DNA of 64,000 nt from Nocardia australiensis (GCF_020733705.1 NZ_JAJFZM010000003.1:124001-188000); one strand, 5' to 3'; counted from the stretch's first letter, positions 52,726-62,342 are shown. The notes: a model not told the origin generated them from the letters alone. Program-made: numbers and translations.

Positions 52726-55700
52726 TCAGCTCGCAAGGCAACCAGGGCCGAGGAGGGCCTTCAGGTCGCCCATCAGGGCCGAGGAGGGTGAGACACGTAG
52801 GCTGTCGTCGAGTTTCAAGAGGGTGGTCTTTTCCCTGGCGCCGACGTGGCGAATGTGCACGTCCGCGGTGCCGGGGTGGCGAGACAGGACGCGTTTGAGT
52901 TTGCCGATCTTGTCGGGGGTGCACATTCGCGTGGAAAGCACCACCGCGAGCGGTTTGGCTACGCCGATCGCGGACAGGTCGGGGACGGCGAGGTCGTTGG
53001 CTATCAACGAGATTCGATCGTCACGAACCGAGACCCGCGCCTTCACCAAGACCACCGCGTCCTCGACCACGTCCATGCCGTAGACCGAATACGACTGAGG
53101 GAAGAAGAGCACCTCGATACCGCCGGTCAGGTCTTCGAGCTGAGCCGAGGCCCAGGCCAGACCGTTCTTGTTGATACGCCGGTTGACCGAGGCGAGGATG
53201 CCGCCGATGGTCACCTGAGCGCCGTCCTTGACATCACCCTCGAGGATGGCCGGAATCTGCGTATCCGCTTGCGCGGCAAGCACATGCTCGACACCGTTGA
53301 GCGGATGGCCGGACACGTACAGGCCCAGCATCTCCCGTTCCAGCGCGAGCTTGTGCTTGCTCTCCCACTCGTCGTCGGGCACCTTGACATCGAAGATCGA
53401 TGACACCGACTCGTCCGCGTCCATGCCGCCGAAAAGATCGAACTGCCCGATCGCCTCAGCCTTCTTCGTCGACATCACCGCGTCGATGGCGTCTGAATGG
53501 ACCAGCAACAAACCCTTGCGCGGATGTCCGAGCGAGTCGAATCCACCTGCCTTGATGAGGGATTCGGTGACCTTCTTGGTGCAGGCGATGGCGTCGATCT
53601 TGTTCAGATAGTCGGAGAAGTCGGTGAACTTCGACTTCTCCTTGCGCGCGGCGAGAATCGAGGACACCACGTTGGCGCCGACATTGCGCACCGCGCCGAG
53701 TCCGAACCGGACGTCCTTGCCGACAGAAGCGAAGTTCAATTCGGACTCGTTGACGTCCGGCGGCAGCACGGTGATCCCGAGGCGACGGCAGTCCGACAGA
53801 TAGACCGCGGCCTTGTCCTTGTCGTCGCCGACACTGGTGAGCAGCGCCGCCATGTACTCGGCGGGGTAGTTCGCTTTGAAATAAGCGGTCCAGTACGAGA
53901 CCAGACCGTAGGCGGCGGCGTGCGACTTGTTGAACGCGTAACCCGCGAACGGAAGAATGGTGTCCCACAACGCCTTGATGGCAGCCTTGGAATACCCGTT
54001 GGCCTGCATGCCCGCTTCGAATCCCTCGAACTCGGCGGCCAGTACCTCGGCCTTCTTCTTACCCATCGCGCGGCGCAAGATATCCGCTCGACCGAGCGAG
54101 TAGCCGGCGACCTTCTGCGCGACGTGCATGATCTGCTCTTGATAGACGATCAGACCGTAGGTCTCGCCGAGGATCTCCTTCAACGGCTCGGCCAGCTCCG
54201 GATGGATCGGCTTGACCTCTTGGCGGCCGTTCTTGCGGTCGGCGTAGTCGTTGTGGGCGTTCATGCCCATCGGGCCGGGGCGATATAGCGCGCCGACGGC
54301 CACGATGTCCTCGAACGCATTCGGCTGCATGCGGCGCAGCAGATCGCGCATAGGGCCACCATCGAGCTGGAACACACCGAGCGTGTCGCCGCGAGCGAGC
54401 AGGTCGTAGGTCAGCTGATTGTCCAAAGGCAGTGCGTCGAGGTCGATTTCGACGCCGCGGTTGAGTTTCGCGTTGTCGATCGCGTCACCGAGCACCGTCA
54501 GGTTTCGCAGGCCGAGGAAGTCCATCTTCAGCAGGCCGATGGCCTCACACGACGGATAGTCCCAGCCGGTGATGAGGGCACCGTCCTGCGGGCGCTTCCA
54601 CACCGGAATGGCATCGGTCAGCGGTTCCGAGGACATGATCACCGCGCAGGCGTGTACGCCCGCGTTGCGAATCAGACCTTCCAAACCACGTGCGGTCTGA
54701 TAAATCTTGGCGATATCGGGGTTGGAATCGATGAGCGTCCGAACCTCGGCCGCTTCCTTGTAGCGCTCGTGCTCCGGGTCTGTGATGCCGGCGACCGAGA
54801 TGTCCTTGGCCATGATCGGCGGCGGCAGCGCCTTGGTGATCTGGTCGGCGATGGCGAAACCGGGCTGACCGAACAGCACTCGCGCCGAGTCCTTGATCGC
54901 GGCCTTGGTCTTGATGGTGCCGAAGGTGATGACCTGCGCGACGCGGTCGCTGCCCCACTTCTCGGTCGCGTAGCGGACCATTTCACCGCGGCGGCGATCG
55001 TCGAAGTCGATATCGATATCGGGCATCGACACGCGCTCTGGGTTGAGGAACCGTTCGAACAGCAGACCATGCGGAATAGGGTCGATATTGGTGATGGTCA
55101 ATGCGTAGGCCACCAGCGAACCGGCGGCCGAACCGCGACCGGGGCCGACTCGGATGCCGACCTCGCGTGCGTGTCCGATGAGGTCGCCAACCACAAGAAA
55201 GTAGGCCGGGAAGCCCATCTCCAGGATTACGCCGATCTCGTATTCGGCACGGTCCACATAGTTTTGCGGTACCCCGTCGGGAAAGCGATGGTCCAGTCCC
55301 TTGGCGACTTCTTTGCGCAGCCAGGTGCCCTCGGTCTCGCCCTCGGGCACCGGGAAAACCGGCATCCGGTCACGGTGGGCCCACACCTCGTCGTAAGGCT
55401 GGACCCGCTCGCCGATTTGCACCGTGTTGTCGCAGGCGCCGGGCACCTCGGCATCCCAGATCGCGCGCATTTCGTCGGCCGACTTCAAGTAGTAGCCGTC
55501 GCCGCCGAACTTGAATCGTGTTGGGTCGCTGAGTGTTTTACCGGTCTGAATGCACAGCAGTGCCTCGTGGTTGGTCGAGGCGTCCTTGGTGACGTAATGG
55601 CAGTCGTTGGTGGCCAGCGGCGGAATATCGAGCTTGCGGCCGATTTCCAGCAACCCCTCGCGGACCCGGCGTTCGATGGATAGGCCGTGGTCCATGATCT

Positions 55701-56274
55701 CGAGGAAGAAATTCTCCTTGCCGAAGATCTCCTGCCACTTGGCCGCGGCCTCGAGTGCCTCACGGTCGTGGCCGAGGCGCAGCCTGGTCTGCACCTCACC
55801 CGATGGGCACCCCGTGGTGGCGATGATGCCAGCGGCGTGCTGGGCGATGATCTCCTCATCCATGCGCGCCCACTTGCCGAGCTGGCCTTCCAGCGAGGCG
55901 AGCGAGGACAGCTTGAACAGGTTGCGCAGCCCGGTCGCGTTCTCCGCGACCATGGTCATGTGGGTATAGGCGCCGCTACCGGAAACGTCGTCGCCCTTCT
56001 GGCTGGGATCGCCCCACAGCACCCGTTTCGTATCGAACCGGGAGGCGGGCGCGATGTAAGCCTCGATACCGATGATCGGCTTGACGTCGGCCTTCTTAGC
56101 GGAGTTGTAGAACTCCGAGGCGCCGTACATATTGCCGTGGTCGGTCATCCCGACCGCGTTCATGCCCAGCCTTTTCGCCTCCGCGAACAGTGGCGAGATC
56201 TTGGCAGCACCGTCGAGCATCGAGTACTCGGTGTGGTTGTGCAGATGAACGAAGGATCCGGACGAGGCTGACAC
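52726..56274 (-). CDS. dnaE1: DNA polymerase III alpha subunit
   Basis: DnaE1 is the replicative polymerase of actinobacteria. The 1182-residue protein has the N-terminal PHP domain (FVHLHNHTEYSMLDGA, GMTDHGNMYG, with intact metal-binding His residues, so proofreading by PHP is plausible), the catalytic PolC-type Asp triad in PDIDIDFDDRRR, GPGRGSAAGSLVAY, and the fingers region EQIMHVAQKVAGYSLGRADI. The C-terminal third holds the tandem HhH motif and the OB fold (VTIGGILASVNRRINKNGLA). Length and order are normal for DnaE1. Confidence 0.97.
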   Translation of the reverse strand: MSASSGSFVHLHNHTEYSMLDGAAKISPLFAEAKRLGMNAVGMTDHGNMYGASEFYNSAKKADVKPIIGIEAYIAPASRFDTKRVLWGDPSQKGDDVSGSGAYTHMTMVAENATGLRNLFKLSSLASLEGQLGKWARMDEEIIAQHAAGIIATTGCPSGEVQTRLRLGHDREALEAAAKWQEIFGKENFFLEIMDHGLSIERRVREGLLEIGRKLDIPPLATNDCHYVTKDASTNHEALLCIQTGKTLSDPTRFKFGGDGYYLKSADEMRAIWDAEVPGACDNTVQIGERVQPYDEVWAHRDRMPVFPVPEGETEGTWLRKEVAKGLDHRFPDGVPQNYVDRAEYEIGVILEMGFPAYFLVVGDLIGHAREVGIRVGPGRGSAAGSLVAYALTITNIDPIPHGLLFERFLNPERVSMPDIDIDFDDRRRGEMVRYATEKWGSDRVAQVITFGTIKTKAAIKDSARVLFGQPGFAIADQITKALPPPIMAKDISVAGITDPEHERYKEAAEVRTLIDSNPDIAKIYQTARGLEGLIRNAGVHACAVIMSSEPLTDAIPVWKRPQDGALITGWDYPSCEAIGLLKMDFLGLRNLTVLGDAIDNAKLNRGVEIDLDALPLDNQLTYDLLARGDTLGVFQLDGGPMRDLLRRMQPNAFEDIVAVGALYRPGPMGMNAHNDYADRKNGRQEVKPIHPELAEPLKEILGETYGLIVYQEQIMHVAQKVAGYSLGRADILRRAMGKKKAEVLAAEFEGFEAGMQANGYSKAAIKALWDTILPFAGYAFNKSHAAAYGLVSYWTAYFKANYPAEYMAALLTSVGDDKDKAAVYLSDCRRLGITVLPPDVNESELNFASVGKDVRFGLGAVRNVGANVVSSILAARKEKSKFTDFSDYLNKIDAIACTKKVTESLIKAGGFDSLGHPRKGLLLVHSDAIDAVMSTKKAEAIGQFDLFGGMDADESVSSIFDVKVPDDEWESKHKLALEREMLGLYVSGHPLNGVEHVLAAQADTQIPAILEGDVKDGAQVTIGGILASVNRRINKNGLAWASAQLEDLTGGIEVLFFPQSYSVYGMDVVEDAVVLVKARVSVRDDRISLIANDLAVPDLSAIGVAKPLAVVLSTRMCTPDKIGKLKRVLSRHPGTADVHIRHVGAREKTTLLKLDDSLRVSPSSALMGDLKALLGPGCLAS

Positions 56275-56478
56275 GACAGCAGATTATGCCCGGTGTATGA
56301 CAGATTTCGACGACCCACTCCGCGTGCCGCCCGAAACAGCGTGTGGTAGGAATTCCACCCCGCGTGTCGGCCAAAAAGATCATCGGTGTGTCGGCACTCG
56401 ACTCGAGATTTGGTGCCGTGCCGCGAGTAGCCCGCTCGTTGGTGACGAGGGTGTTCGGCAACGTCCCCGCTTCGGTTA

Positions 56479-57933
56479 TCAATCCGCAGCGGGCAGGGTG
56501 ACTGTGAAACGCGCGCCGCCATCGCGGCCGTCGTCCACGTGGATCTCGCCTCCGTGCCGCTCGACGACGTCGCGGACGATGGCGAGACCGAGTCCGGCGC
56601 CGCCGTCGTCGCGGCTGCGGGCGTCGTCGAGCCGGACGAACCGCCGAAAGATCCGGTCCCGGTCGGCTACCGGCACGCCGGCGCCGTCATCGCTCACCGT
56701 CAAAACTGCCTGGCCGCCGGTACGCGTCAACGTGACACACACGACGGTCTCGGCATGGCGTTGCGCGTTGTCGGCGAGGTTGGCCAGGACACGGCCGAGC
56801 TGAATCCGGCTGCCGAGCACCGCGATACCGTCGTCGGATATCTCGGCCCGGATCGGGTACGGATCTGTGTTGCGGTGGGCCAGTTCGTCGCGAACCAGTA
56901 CGGCCAGGTCCACCCGGTCGCGGCGGGATTGCTCGCCCGCGTCGAGGCGAGCCAGCAGCAGGAGGTCGGCGGCGAGATGTTCCAGCCGCACGGAATCGGC
57001 GATCAGTCCATCCAGTTCGAGTAGTTGTGGATGTGCCTGGGCGATCTCGAGTTGGGTGCGCAGGCTGGCGATCGGGCTGCGCAGCTCGTGCGCCGCGTCG
57101 GCGATGAAACGACGCTGTGTTCGGGCCGACTCCTCCAAAGCGGCGAGCGTGGTGTTCGTTGTGGTTGCGAGTCTGGCGATTTCGTCGTGCGAGGCGGGGA
57201 CGGGTACGCGGCGGGAGAGGTCGCCACCCATGATTTCGGCGAGCTCACCGCGGATCGCCTCCACGGGGCGTAGGGCGCGGCGAGTCACCGACCAGGTCAC
57301 ACCCGCGACCAAGGCGAGCATTAGCGGCAGGCCGATCAGCATGACACGGCCGACGCCGGCGACGGCATTGTCCGCGATGGCGAGGGAGGCTCCGGCATAG
57401 ATGGTGATGTCCTCGCCGCGTGGGGTCCGGACGGCGAGCGCGGCGACCCGGAAATCGTGGCTGCCGGTGTCATCGTGGGCGACCGGTAGTCGCATATCGT
57501 GGAAGGCGATAGCGCCGGAACCCGCGGCGGCCAACCGCTCCGGCTCGTCGTTATCGTCGTCGTCGTCGTAATCGTCGTCATCGTCGGGCTCTTCGGACTC
57601 CGATTCCGCGGCCGGGGAGAATTCCGCCATCGGCCCGTGGCCGAGTAGCTCGTCATCGGCCGCCAAGACCCGCCGATCAGCCGAAACCACTTGCACCGGT
57701 TCACTGTCCGCGTCGGGCAACTTCAGATTCGCGAAGTCCGTACCCGCCACGAGTTGCGCGGCGACCTGTCGAGCGATCGATTCGGATTGCAGGCCCGCAC
57801 TATTGACGAGATTGTGCCGCAGTACCGCGAGCACGGCCAGCCCGGCCGCCACCAGTGCGATCGCGACGACGGCCGTGGCCATCACCGTGGCCCGAGCACG
57901 AACCGAACCCCACCATCGTGACCGGTCAGCCAC
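56479..57933 (-). CDS. OmpR-type sensor histidine kinase with Asp-rich sensor loop
   Basis: The 484-residue kinase starts at a GTG (57933), four bases after the response regulator stop. Two membrane helices (near residues 19-38 and 176-197) enclose an extracellular sensor of about 135 residues. This sensor contains a run of acidic residues, EEPDDDDDYDDDDDNDEPE (about residues 114-132), able to bind divalent cations. After the HAMP domain comes the H-box FIADAAHELRSPIASLRTQL, the N-box LANLADNAQRHA, G1 VSDDGAGVP, and GAGLGLAIVRDVVERHGG. The acidic loop suggests metal or cationic peptide sensing. Confidence 0.93.
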   Translation of the reverse strand: MADRSRWWGSVRARATVMATAVVAIALVAAGLAVLAVLRHNLVNSAGLQSESIARQVAAQLVAGTDFANLKLPDADSEPVQVVSADRRVLAADDELLGHGPMAEFSPAAESESEEPDDDDDYDDDDDNDEPERLAAAGSGAIAFHDMRLPVAHDDTGSHDFRVAALAVRTPRGEDITIYAGASLAIADNAVAGVGRVMLIGLPLMLALVAGVTWSVTRRALRPVEAIRGELAEIMGGDLSRRVPVPASHDEIARLATTTNTTLAALEESARTQRRFIADAAHELRSPIASLRTQLEIAQAHPQLLELDGLIADSVRLEHLAADLLLLARLDAGEQSRRDRVDLAVLVRDELAHRNTDPYPIRAEISDDGIAVLGSRIQLGRVLANLADNAQRHAETVVCVTLTRTGGQAVLTVSDDGAGVPVADRDRIFRRFVRLDDARSRDDGGAGLGLAIVRDVVERHGGEIHVDDGRDGGARFTVTLPAAD

Positions 57934-58603
57934 GGTCGGCCGCCAATCGGTAGCCCGCGCCCCGCACGGTGATGATCGACCGACGCCCGAACGGAGCATC
58001 GATCTTCCGCCGCAGGGTGCTGATATAGACCTCGACGATATTGGGATCGCCGTCGTAGGCGAAGTCCCAGACGTGCTGGAGGATATCGGATTTCGACACG
58101 ATCTCCCCCGCGCGGACGGCGAGGTACTCCAGGACGGCGAGCTCCTTCGTGGTGAGCACGACCTCCTGCGTGCCTCGACGGCACGTACCGGTGTTCGGAT
58201 CCAGCGTCAGATCGCCGACACGCAGTACCGGGGCGCCGCCGCGGGTTCGGCGGCGCAGCAGGGCACGAATGCGGGCCAGCAGCACCACATACGAGAACGG
58301 TTTGCTCAGGTAGTCGTCGGCGCCGGTATCCAGCCCCTCGGCCTCGTCGTACTCACCGTCCTTCGCGGTGAGCATCAGCACCGGCGCCTCCTCGCCCGCG
58401 GCCCGCAGCGCGGCACACACCTGGTAGCCGTTCATACCGGGCAGCATGATGTCCAGCAATATCAGGTCGTAGTCGCCGGTCGTCGCGAGATGTAGCCCGT
58501 CGGTCCCATTGTGAGTGACATCCACTGCGAATCCTTCAGCCGCAAGCCCTTTGGCCAAAGCTGCGGCCATCCGCCGCTCGTCCTCAACGATCAGCAAACG
58601 CAT
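57926..58603 (-). CDS. OmpR-family response regulator
   Basis: The 225-residue regulator has the receiver residues: Glu/Asp in IVEDERRM, the phosphorylated Asp in LILLDIMLPGMNG (residue 51), the Thr in LMLTAKDG, the Lys in LSKPFSY. The C-terminal winged helix is LTTKELAVLEYLAVRAGEIV through YISTLRRKIDAPFGRRSIIT. It forms one operon with the kinase downstream. Three TTCAG repeats spaced 10-11 bases apart lie upstream (58638-58663), a typical binding pattern for this family, pointing to autoregulation. Confidence 0.95.
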   Translation of the reverse strand: MRLLIVEDERRMAAALAKGLAAEGFAVDVTHNGTDGLHLATTGDYDLILLDIMLPGMNGYQVCAALRAAGEEAPVLMLTAKDGEYDEAEGLDTGADDYLSKPFSYVVLLARIRALLRRRTRGGAPVLRVGDLTLDPNTGTCRRGTQEVVLTTKELAVLEYLAVRAGEIVSKSDILQHVWDFAYDGDPNIVEVYISTLRRKIDAPFGRRSIITVRGAGYRLAADRG

Positions 58604-58637
58604 CCACTCAGCCTGACAGACGGTTCCTGAAACGGAT

Positions 58638-58663
58638 TTCAGGCGCCTTCAGGCTGCCTTCAG
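58638..58663. promoter_or_regulatory. Response regulator binding repeats
   Basis: TTCAG occurs at 58638-58642, 58648-58652 and 58659-58663. The 10-11 base phasing puts all three on the same face of the DNA, as OmpR/PhoB dimers require. The site lies between the regulator gene (minus) and the secreted protein gene at 58841 (plus), so it could control both. Confidence 0.6.
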
Positions 58664-58840
58664 CCGAGCCTGCGACGGTGATGATCAACATCGAACCGAC
58701 ACTCCCACAGTAGGTTTCATCATGGCCCCCCTTCTTCGCGGCGCATCCGCCTACGTGCGCCGGCAGCTCGACGACTCCGACTGCTCACCGCCTCAGTAGC
58801 CGCACTCCCATCGTCAACCACCAAGATAGGTTCCAGGACA

Positions 58841-59545
58841 ATGCTTCTGCGTAGAATTTCCACCGTATCGACGATTGCCGCCGCGGTTGCCTGCATCACG
58901 GCGGGAACAGTCAGCGCTGCTCCACAGACCGCCGACAGCGGCGTAGTCGATTACACCGTCACTTCCACCGAGCAGAACATGGTCGTCCAAATCGGCTCGG
59001 GTTCAATGGTGGTCGACAACGGCGTATTCGAGGTCGTATCGGCCGACGGGACCGTCCTCGCGGGTACCCCGCTGGAGTTCCGGGTCGACGAGTTCGTCTT
59101 CCCCATCGCCGCCCTCGTCCAGGGCCGAACTGCCACACTCACACCACAATTCGATATCGAACATGCCAACTACCGGCCGGTTGCCCTGCCCTACGAAGAC
59201 CAGGCACTGTGGCGAACGCCGTACGAGCGCGAAGTCGCGGCCTTCACACGGCTGAAAGACACCATTGCGGCAGGGGCGGCGATCGGCACTACCGTCGGCG
59301 GCATCGGCGGCGGTCTGGTCGGCTGCGTACTCGGCGGCATCGCCGGCGCCACCGTCGCCGCCGCGACCATTGTCGGCATGTTCGGCCCGTTCATCCCCGC
59401 CGCCGCCGTCGGCTGTCTCGGGGGAATCGTCGCGGTAGGCGCGCTCGGCACCATCGCCGGTCAGCTCTTTGTCACCGCACCCATTGCCATTGCCGCCGTT
59501 GTCCAGTACTTCACGACGGTCAATTCCCCTTTCCCGGTGAAATGA
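58841..59545 (+). CDS. Secreted protein with Gly-rich C-terminal region (DUF8020-like)
   Basis: The 234-residue protein has a signal peptide (VSTIAAAVACITAGTVSAAP, cleavage near residue 27). A beta-rich domain follows (TVTSTEQNMVVQIGSGSMVV through ALVQGRTATLTPQF), matching the DUF8020 proteins common in Nocardia. The C-terminal half is Gly/Ala rich with hydrophobic repeats (IGTTVGGIGGGLVGCVLGGI) that could insert into membranes. The function is unknown. It diverges from the OmpR-type system, whose binding repeats lie in the shared promoter region. Confidence 0.8.
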   Translation: MLLRRISTVSTIAAAVACITAGTVSAAPQTADSGVVDYTVTSTEQNMVVQIGSGSMVVDNGVFEVVSADGTVLAGTPLEFRVDEFVFPIAALVQGRTATLTPQFDIEHANYRPVALPYEDQALWRTPYEREVAAFTRLKDTIAAGAAIGTTVGGIGGGLVGCVLGGIAGATVAAATIVGMFGPFIPAAAVGCLGGIVAVGALGTIAGQLFVTAPIAIAAVVQYFTTVNSPFPVK

Positions 59546-59812
59546 TGTGGTCGGCATCCCCCGCGGCTCGTCCATCGAAACCTCGTGTAACGGTGCGGTT
59601 CTCGGTCGTATCGCTCGGCCCCGGCGCACTCCGCAACAGCGCATTTCGGCACCCGTGTGGCCCGCAGCGCGGGGCATGGGGCGGCACGGGCCTTCGACCG
59701 GACGGGGCCACGCCGGATGCTCCGGCGAAGACGTGACTCCGAGATTCGACTCGCTCGGCCCTATCCGGCGATCGGGCGAGTCGGCGCAGTAGCACGGCCA
59801 AAATTGGACGCA
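59546..59812. other. Intergenic stretch without recognisable gene
   Basis: No coding frame resembles a known protein on either strand. With the hairpin at 59813-59840 it forms a gap of about 335 bases between two converging secreted-protein genes. Confidence 0.5.
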
Positions 59813-59840
59813 CGAAAGCGCCCCCGAGGGGGCGCTTTCG
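59813..59840. terminator. Strong hairpin terminator between convergent genes
   Basis: CGAAAGCGCCCCC (59813-59825) pairs perfectly with the segment 59828-59840 to form a 13-bp stem around GA. On the minus strand a TTTT lies about 12 bases past the stem. It lies 40 bases after the stop of the minus-strand secreted protein gene and can serve both sides. Confidence 0.85.
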
Positions 59841-59880
59841 GCTCTTATCGAACTAGATGCGAGAGCACGTCTCGGTCAGG

Positions 59881-60159
59881 TCAGAAGCTGAGGCCCAGCG
59901 GCTGGGCGCCGTTCGGGCACACCGCACCGATCATGCGAGCACTGAACGGCTCGATCAGCGCGTTGACCGGCAACGAGATCCCCGTGGGGCACACCGCCGT
60001 TCCGCTCACAACTTGCGGTAGGGATGTGGAGTTCACGCAAGTCGTCCCCATGCAGTACACCCCAGATGGCGGAATCGCCGCCGACGCCGGACCAGCGGCA
60101 AGTACGGCACCGCAGATCGCACCCGTCACCGCAATCATGCTGAACGCGACACGCTTCAT
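59881..60159 (-). CDS. Small secreted protein of unknown function
   Basis: The 92-residue protein has a signal peptide (MKRVAFSMIAVTGAICGAVL, cleavage near SAA-IPP). The mature part of about 65 residues contains four Cys (VYCMGTTCVN, VCPTGIS, AVCPNGAQ), suggesting two disulphides, and ends PLGLSF. AGGAC lies just before the ATG at 60159. No family is recognised; similar short Cys-containing secreted proteins are frequent in Nocardia. A strong hairpin follows the stop. Confidence 0.75.
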   Translation of the reverse strand: MKRVAFSMIAVTGAICGAVLAAGPASAAIPPSGVYCMGTTCVNSTSLPQVVSGTAVCPTGISLPVNALIEPFSARMIGAVCPNGAQPLGLSF

Positions 60160-60490
60160 GTCCTGTCCCTCTCTGCATATTGGGCAATTTGTTAGCAAAA
60201 AGCGTGGCCAGCGTATCTGCGGCGAGGCGCTCAACTCACCAGACCCGCCGCGCGAGACGTCCAGGGCGAAAGCCCGTCGATCGATGACATACGGGCGGGC
60301 GATCCGACAGTGGCGTGGAGCCAATGTGTTCCGCGCGAACATCAGGCTTGGTATGGCCTGGACGTGATTACATGGTCGTGTGGTGTCACTGCCCGATATG
60401 GGTGGCCGGCCGTTTTCGGCGCGGGAGGGCGGGCCATCACGGACATGATTGTTCCGGCTGAACGATGTTCCCCACCGAACCGAGGTGTCG
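60160..60490. other. Divergent promoter gap without recognisable gene
   Basis: These 331 bases separate two divergent secreted-protein genes. An AT-rich patch lies near 60180-60200 (TTTGTTAGCAAAAAGCGTGG). No conserved ORF or strong repeat was seen; the region probably holds the two promoters. Confidence 0.5.
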
Positions 60491-60931
60491 ATGTTGTCGA
60501 TCAAATCCGCGTTCGCCGCCACCGCCGTCGGCGCGGCCGCACTCATCGCGACGGCCACGCCCGCTTCGGCGGCGCCGGCCGAAAAGTTCGCGACCGTCTA
60601 CTCGCTCGCCGACGGTCCGTGCGTCGCACAGGTCAACGCCTCGGTGGCCGGTGACGCGTATCCGTCGTCCGCGGCCTTCACCGTCAGCGGCACGCTGTAC
60701 GGCGTGGGCAGCTGCAAGTTGACCGTCACGCTCAATTGGCGCAATGACAACACCGGTGAGACGGGTACCCGCCCGGTCACCCTCAACGGCCCCGGATTCT
60801 GGGGCAACGACGGCCGCAGCGCGATCTTCTCGCCGGGTATCGGCGACTTCACCGCCACGCTCACCGTCGGCGGCGCGCACGTTCCCGAACCCGGAACGGT
60901 CAAGTTCTCGGTACACCAGTACCAGAGCTGA
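60491..60931 (+). CDS. Secreted beta-rich protein of unknown function
   Basis: The 146-residue protein starts at the ATG at 60491 with a signal peptide (AFAATAVGAAALIATATPAS, cleavage near ASA-APA). The mature part is rich in beta-strand patterns (AAFTVSGTLYGVGSCKLTVT, GDFTATLTVGGAHVPEPGTV) with two Cys (GPCVAQ, GSCKLT) that could form a disulphide. It looks like a small immunoglobulin-like or carbohydrate-binding fold; the function cannot be assigned. It is followed by the LytS-type kinase gene, 79 bases away. Confidence 0.75.
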   Translation: MLSIKSAFAATAVGAAALIATATPASAAPAEKFATVYSLADGPCVAQVNASVAGDAYPSSAAFTVSGTLYGVGSCKLTVTLNWRNDNTGETGTRPVTLNGPGFWGNDGRSAIFSPGIGDFTATLTVGGAHVPEPGTVKFSVHQYQS

Positions 60932-61010
60932 CCGGATAAACGAGTCCACTCCTCGTCGGCGTTCATAATCACCCCATGGGTTCGCCGCCGCGCCGCACGA
61001 TTGGCACGCG

Positions 61011-62213
61011 ATGACGACGACCGCCGTTGTGGTCATCGTCATCGCGGCGGGATTGGTCATCGGTGGACTGCTGATGTGGTCGCGGACGCGCCGCACGGTC
61101 ACCACTCCCGCCGAGCGCGCGGTACATTCCGCGCTGCACACCGCGTCGCTGGCCGCACGGCCGCTGCGTCAGGGCCTCACCGACCACTCCGCTCACGAAG
61201 CCGCGCCGCATCTGCGGGTGCTCACCGGCGCCGAGGCACTCGGCGTGGCCGATCCGGACGGCGCGGTGCTCGCCTGGGACGGACCGCATGCCGATCTGGC
61301 CGAACATTTCGCCGCTGCGGCGCAACGCGCCATGGCAACCGAGCGGCCGGTGCTGGTGTCGGGCCCCGGCCGGGCCGAACATACCGCCCGCACCCTGATC
61401 GCCCAGCCGTTGCTGATCGAGAACTCCGGCGTCGCGGGCGCGTTGGGCGTGGTGACCACCGGGCAGCCGGGGCCGGGACGACTCGGCGCGGTCGCCGAGG
61501 TGGCCCGATACGCCTGCGGGCAGCTGGAATTGGCAGAGCTGGACGCCTCACGAGCCCGGCTCGACCGGGCCGAGGTGCGTGCCCTGCGCGCTCAGATCAG
61601 CCCGCACTTCATCTACAACGCGCTCAATACCGTGGCGTCGTTCGTGCGTACCGACCCCGATCGCGCGCGCGAATTGATCCTCGAATTCGCCGACTTCACC
61701 AGGTACTCCTTCCGCGCCGCGGGCGAATTCACTGTGCTCGCAGACGAATTGCGCAATATCGAGCGCTATCTCGCGCTGGAGCGGGCCCGTTTCGGTGACG
61801 CGCTGCAAGTGCGCCTGCAAATCGCGCCCGAGGTGCTCGGGGTGGTGCTGCCTTTTCTCGCGTTGCAACCGCTGGTGGAGAACGCGGTCCGGCACGGTCT
61901 CGCCGGGGCGGCACGCGGCGGCACACTGAGTATCGTCGCGGTCGACGCGGGTATCGACTGCGTGATCAGCGTCGAGGATGACGGCATCGGCATGGATCCA
62001 GAGGTGCTACGTTCCGGCGCGCTCGATGCCGTCGAAACGGGTGCTGGACTGGCGAGTTCCGGTGAATCCGCACACGTCGGCCTAGCCAATGTCGACGACC
62101 GCCTGCGCGCCGCCTTCGGCAACGACTACGGCTTGATCGTCGACACCGCGCCCGGCGCGGGAACGAAGGTGAGCCTGCGGGTGCCCAAATTCCGAGCAGG
62201 CATCCAAGCGTGA
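61011..62213 (+). CDS. LytS/YehU-type sensor histidine kinase
   Basis: The 400-residue kinase has one N-terminal membrane helix (VVVIVIAAGLVIGGLLMW), a GAF-like domain (residues 50-165) and the His_kinase domain ALRAQISPHFIYNALNTVAS, with the phosphoacceptor His in SPHF. The ATP-binding part is LQPLVENAVRHGL and SVEDDGIGMDPE, then HVGLANVDDRLRAAF. It pairs with the LytTR regulator next door. The lack of the usual multi-helix 5TM-LYT domain suggests cytoplasmic sensing through the GAF-like part. Confidence 0.93.
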   Translation: MTTTAVVVIVIAAGLVIGGLLMWSRTRRTVTTPAERAVHSALHTASLAARPLRQGLTDHSAHEAAPHLRVLTGAEALGVADPDGAVLAWDGPHADLAEHFAAAAQRAMATERPVLVSGPGRAEHTARTLIAQPLLIENSGVAGALGVVTTGQPGPGRLGAVAEVARYACGQLELAELDASRARLDRAEVRALRAQISPHFIYNALNTVASFVRTDPDRARELILEFADFTRYSFRAAGEFTVLADELRNIERYLALERARFGDALQVRLQIAPEVLGVVLPFLALQPLVENAVRHGLAGAARGGTLSIVAVDAGIDCVISVEDDGIGMDPEVLRSGALDAVETGAGLASSGESAHVGLANVDDRLRAAFGNDYGLIVDTAPGAGTKVSLRVPKFRAGIQA

Positions 62214-62342
62214 GCGAATAGTTGCGCCCTGGCCGGGTTGCCATGTCGTTGTGCGCGCACAGCGGGAACCGACCCGCTGCCGCGACCGGAGTGCACCGAC
62301 CCGATCCGACGTCGGCTGCGCTGCCCTTACGATGGACCGGTT

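Noticed and set aside
58722..58799. A 25-codon ATG frame upstream of the secreted protein at 58841.
   Set aside because: There is no ribosome binding site or recognisable feature; it may only be part of the leader.
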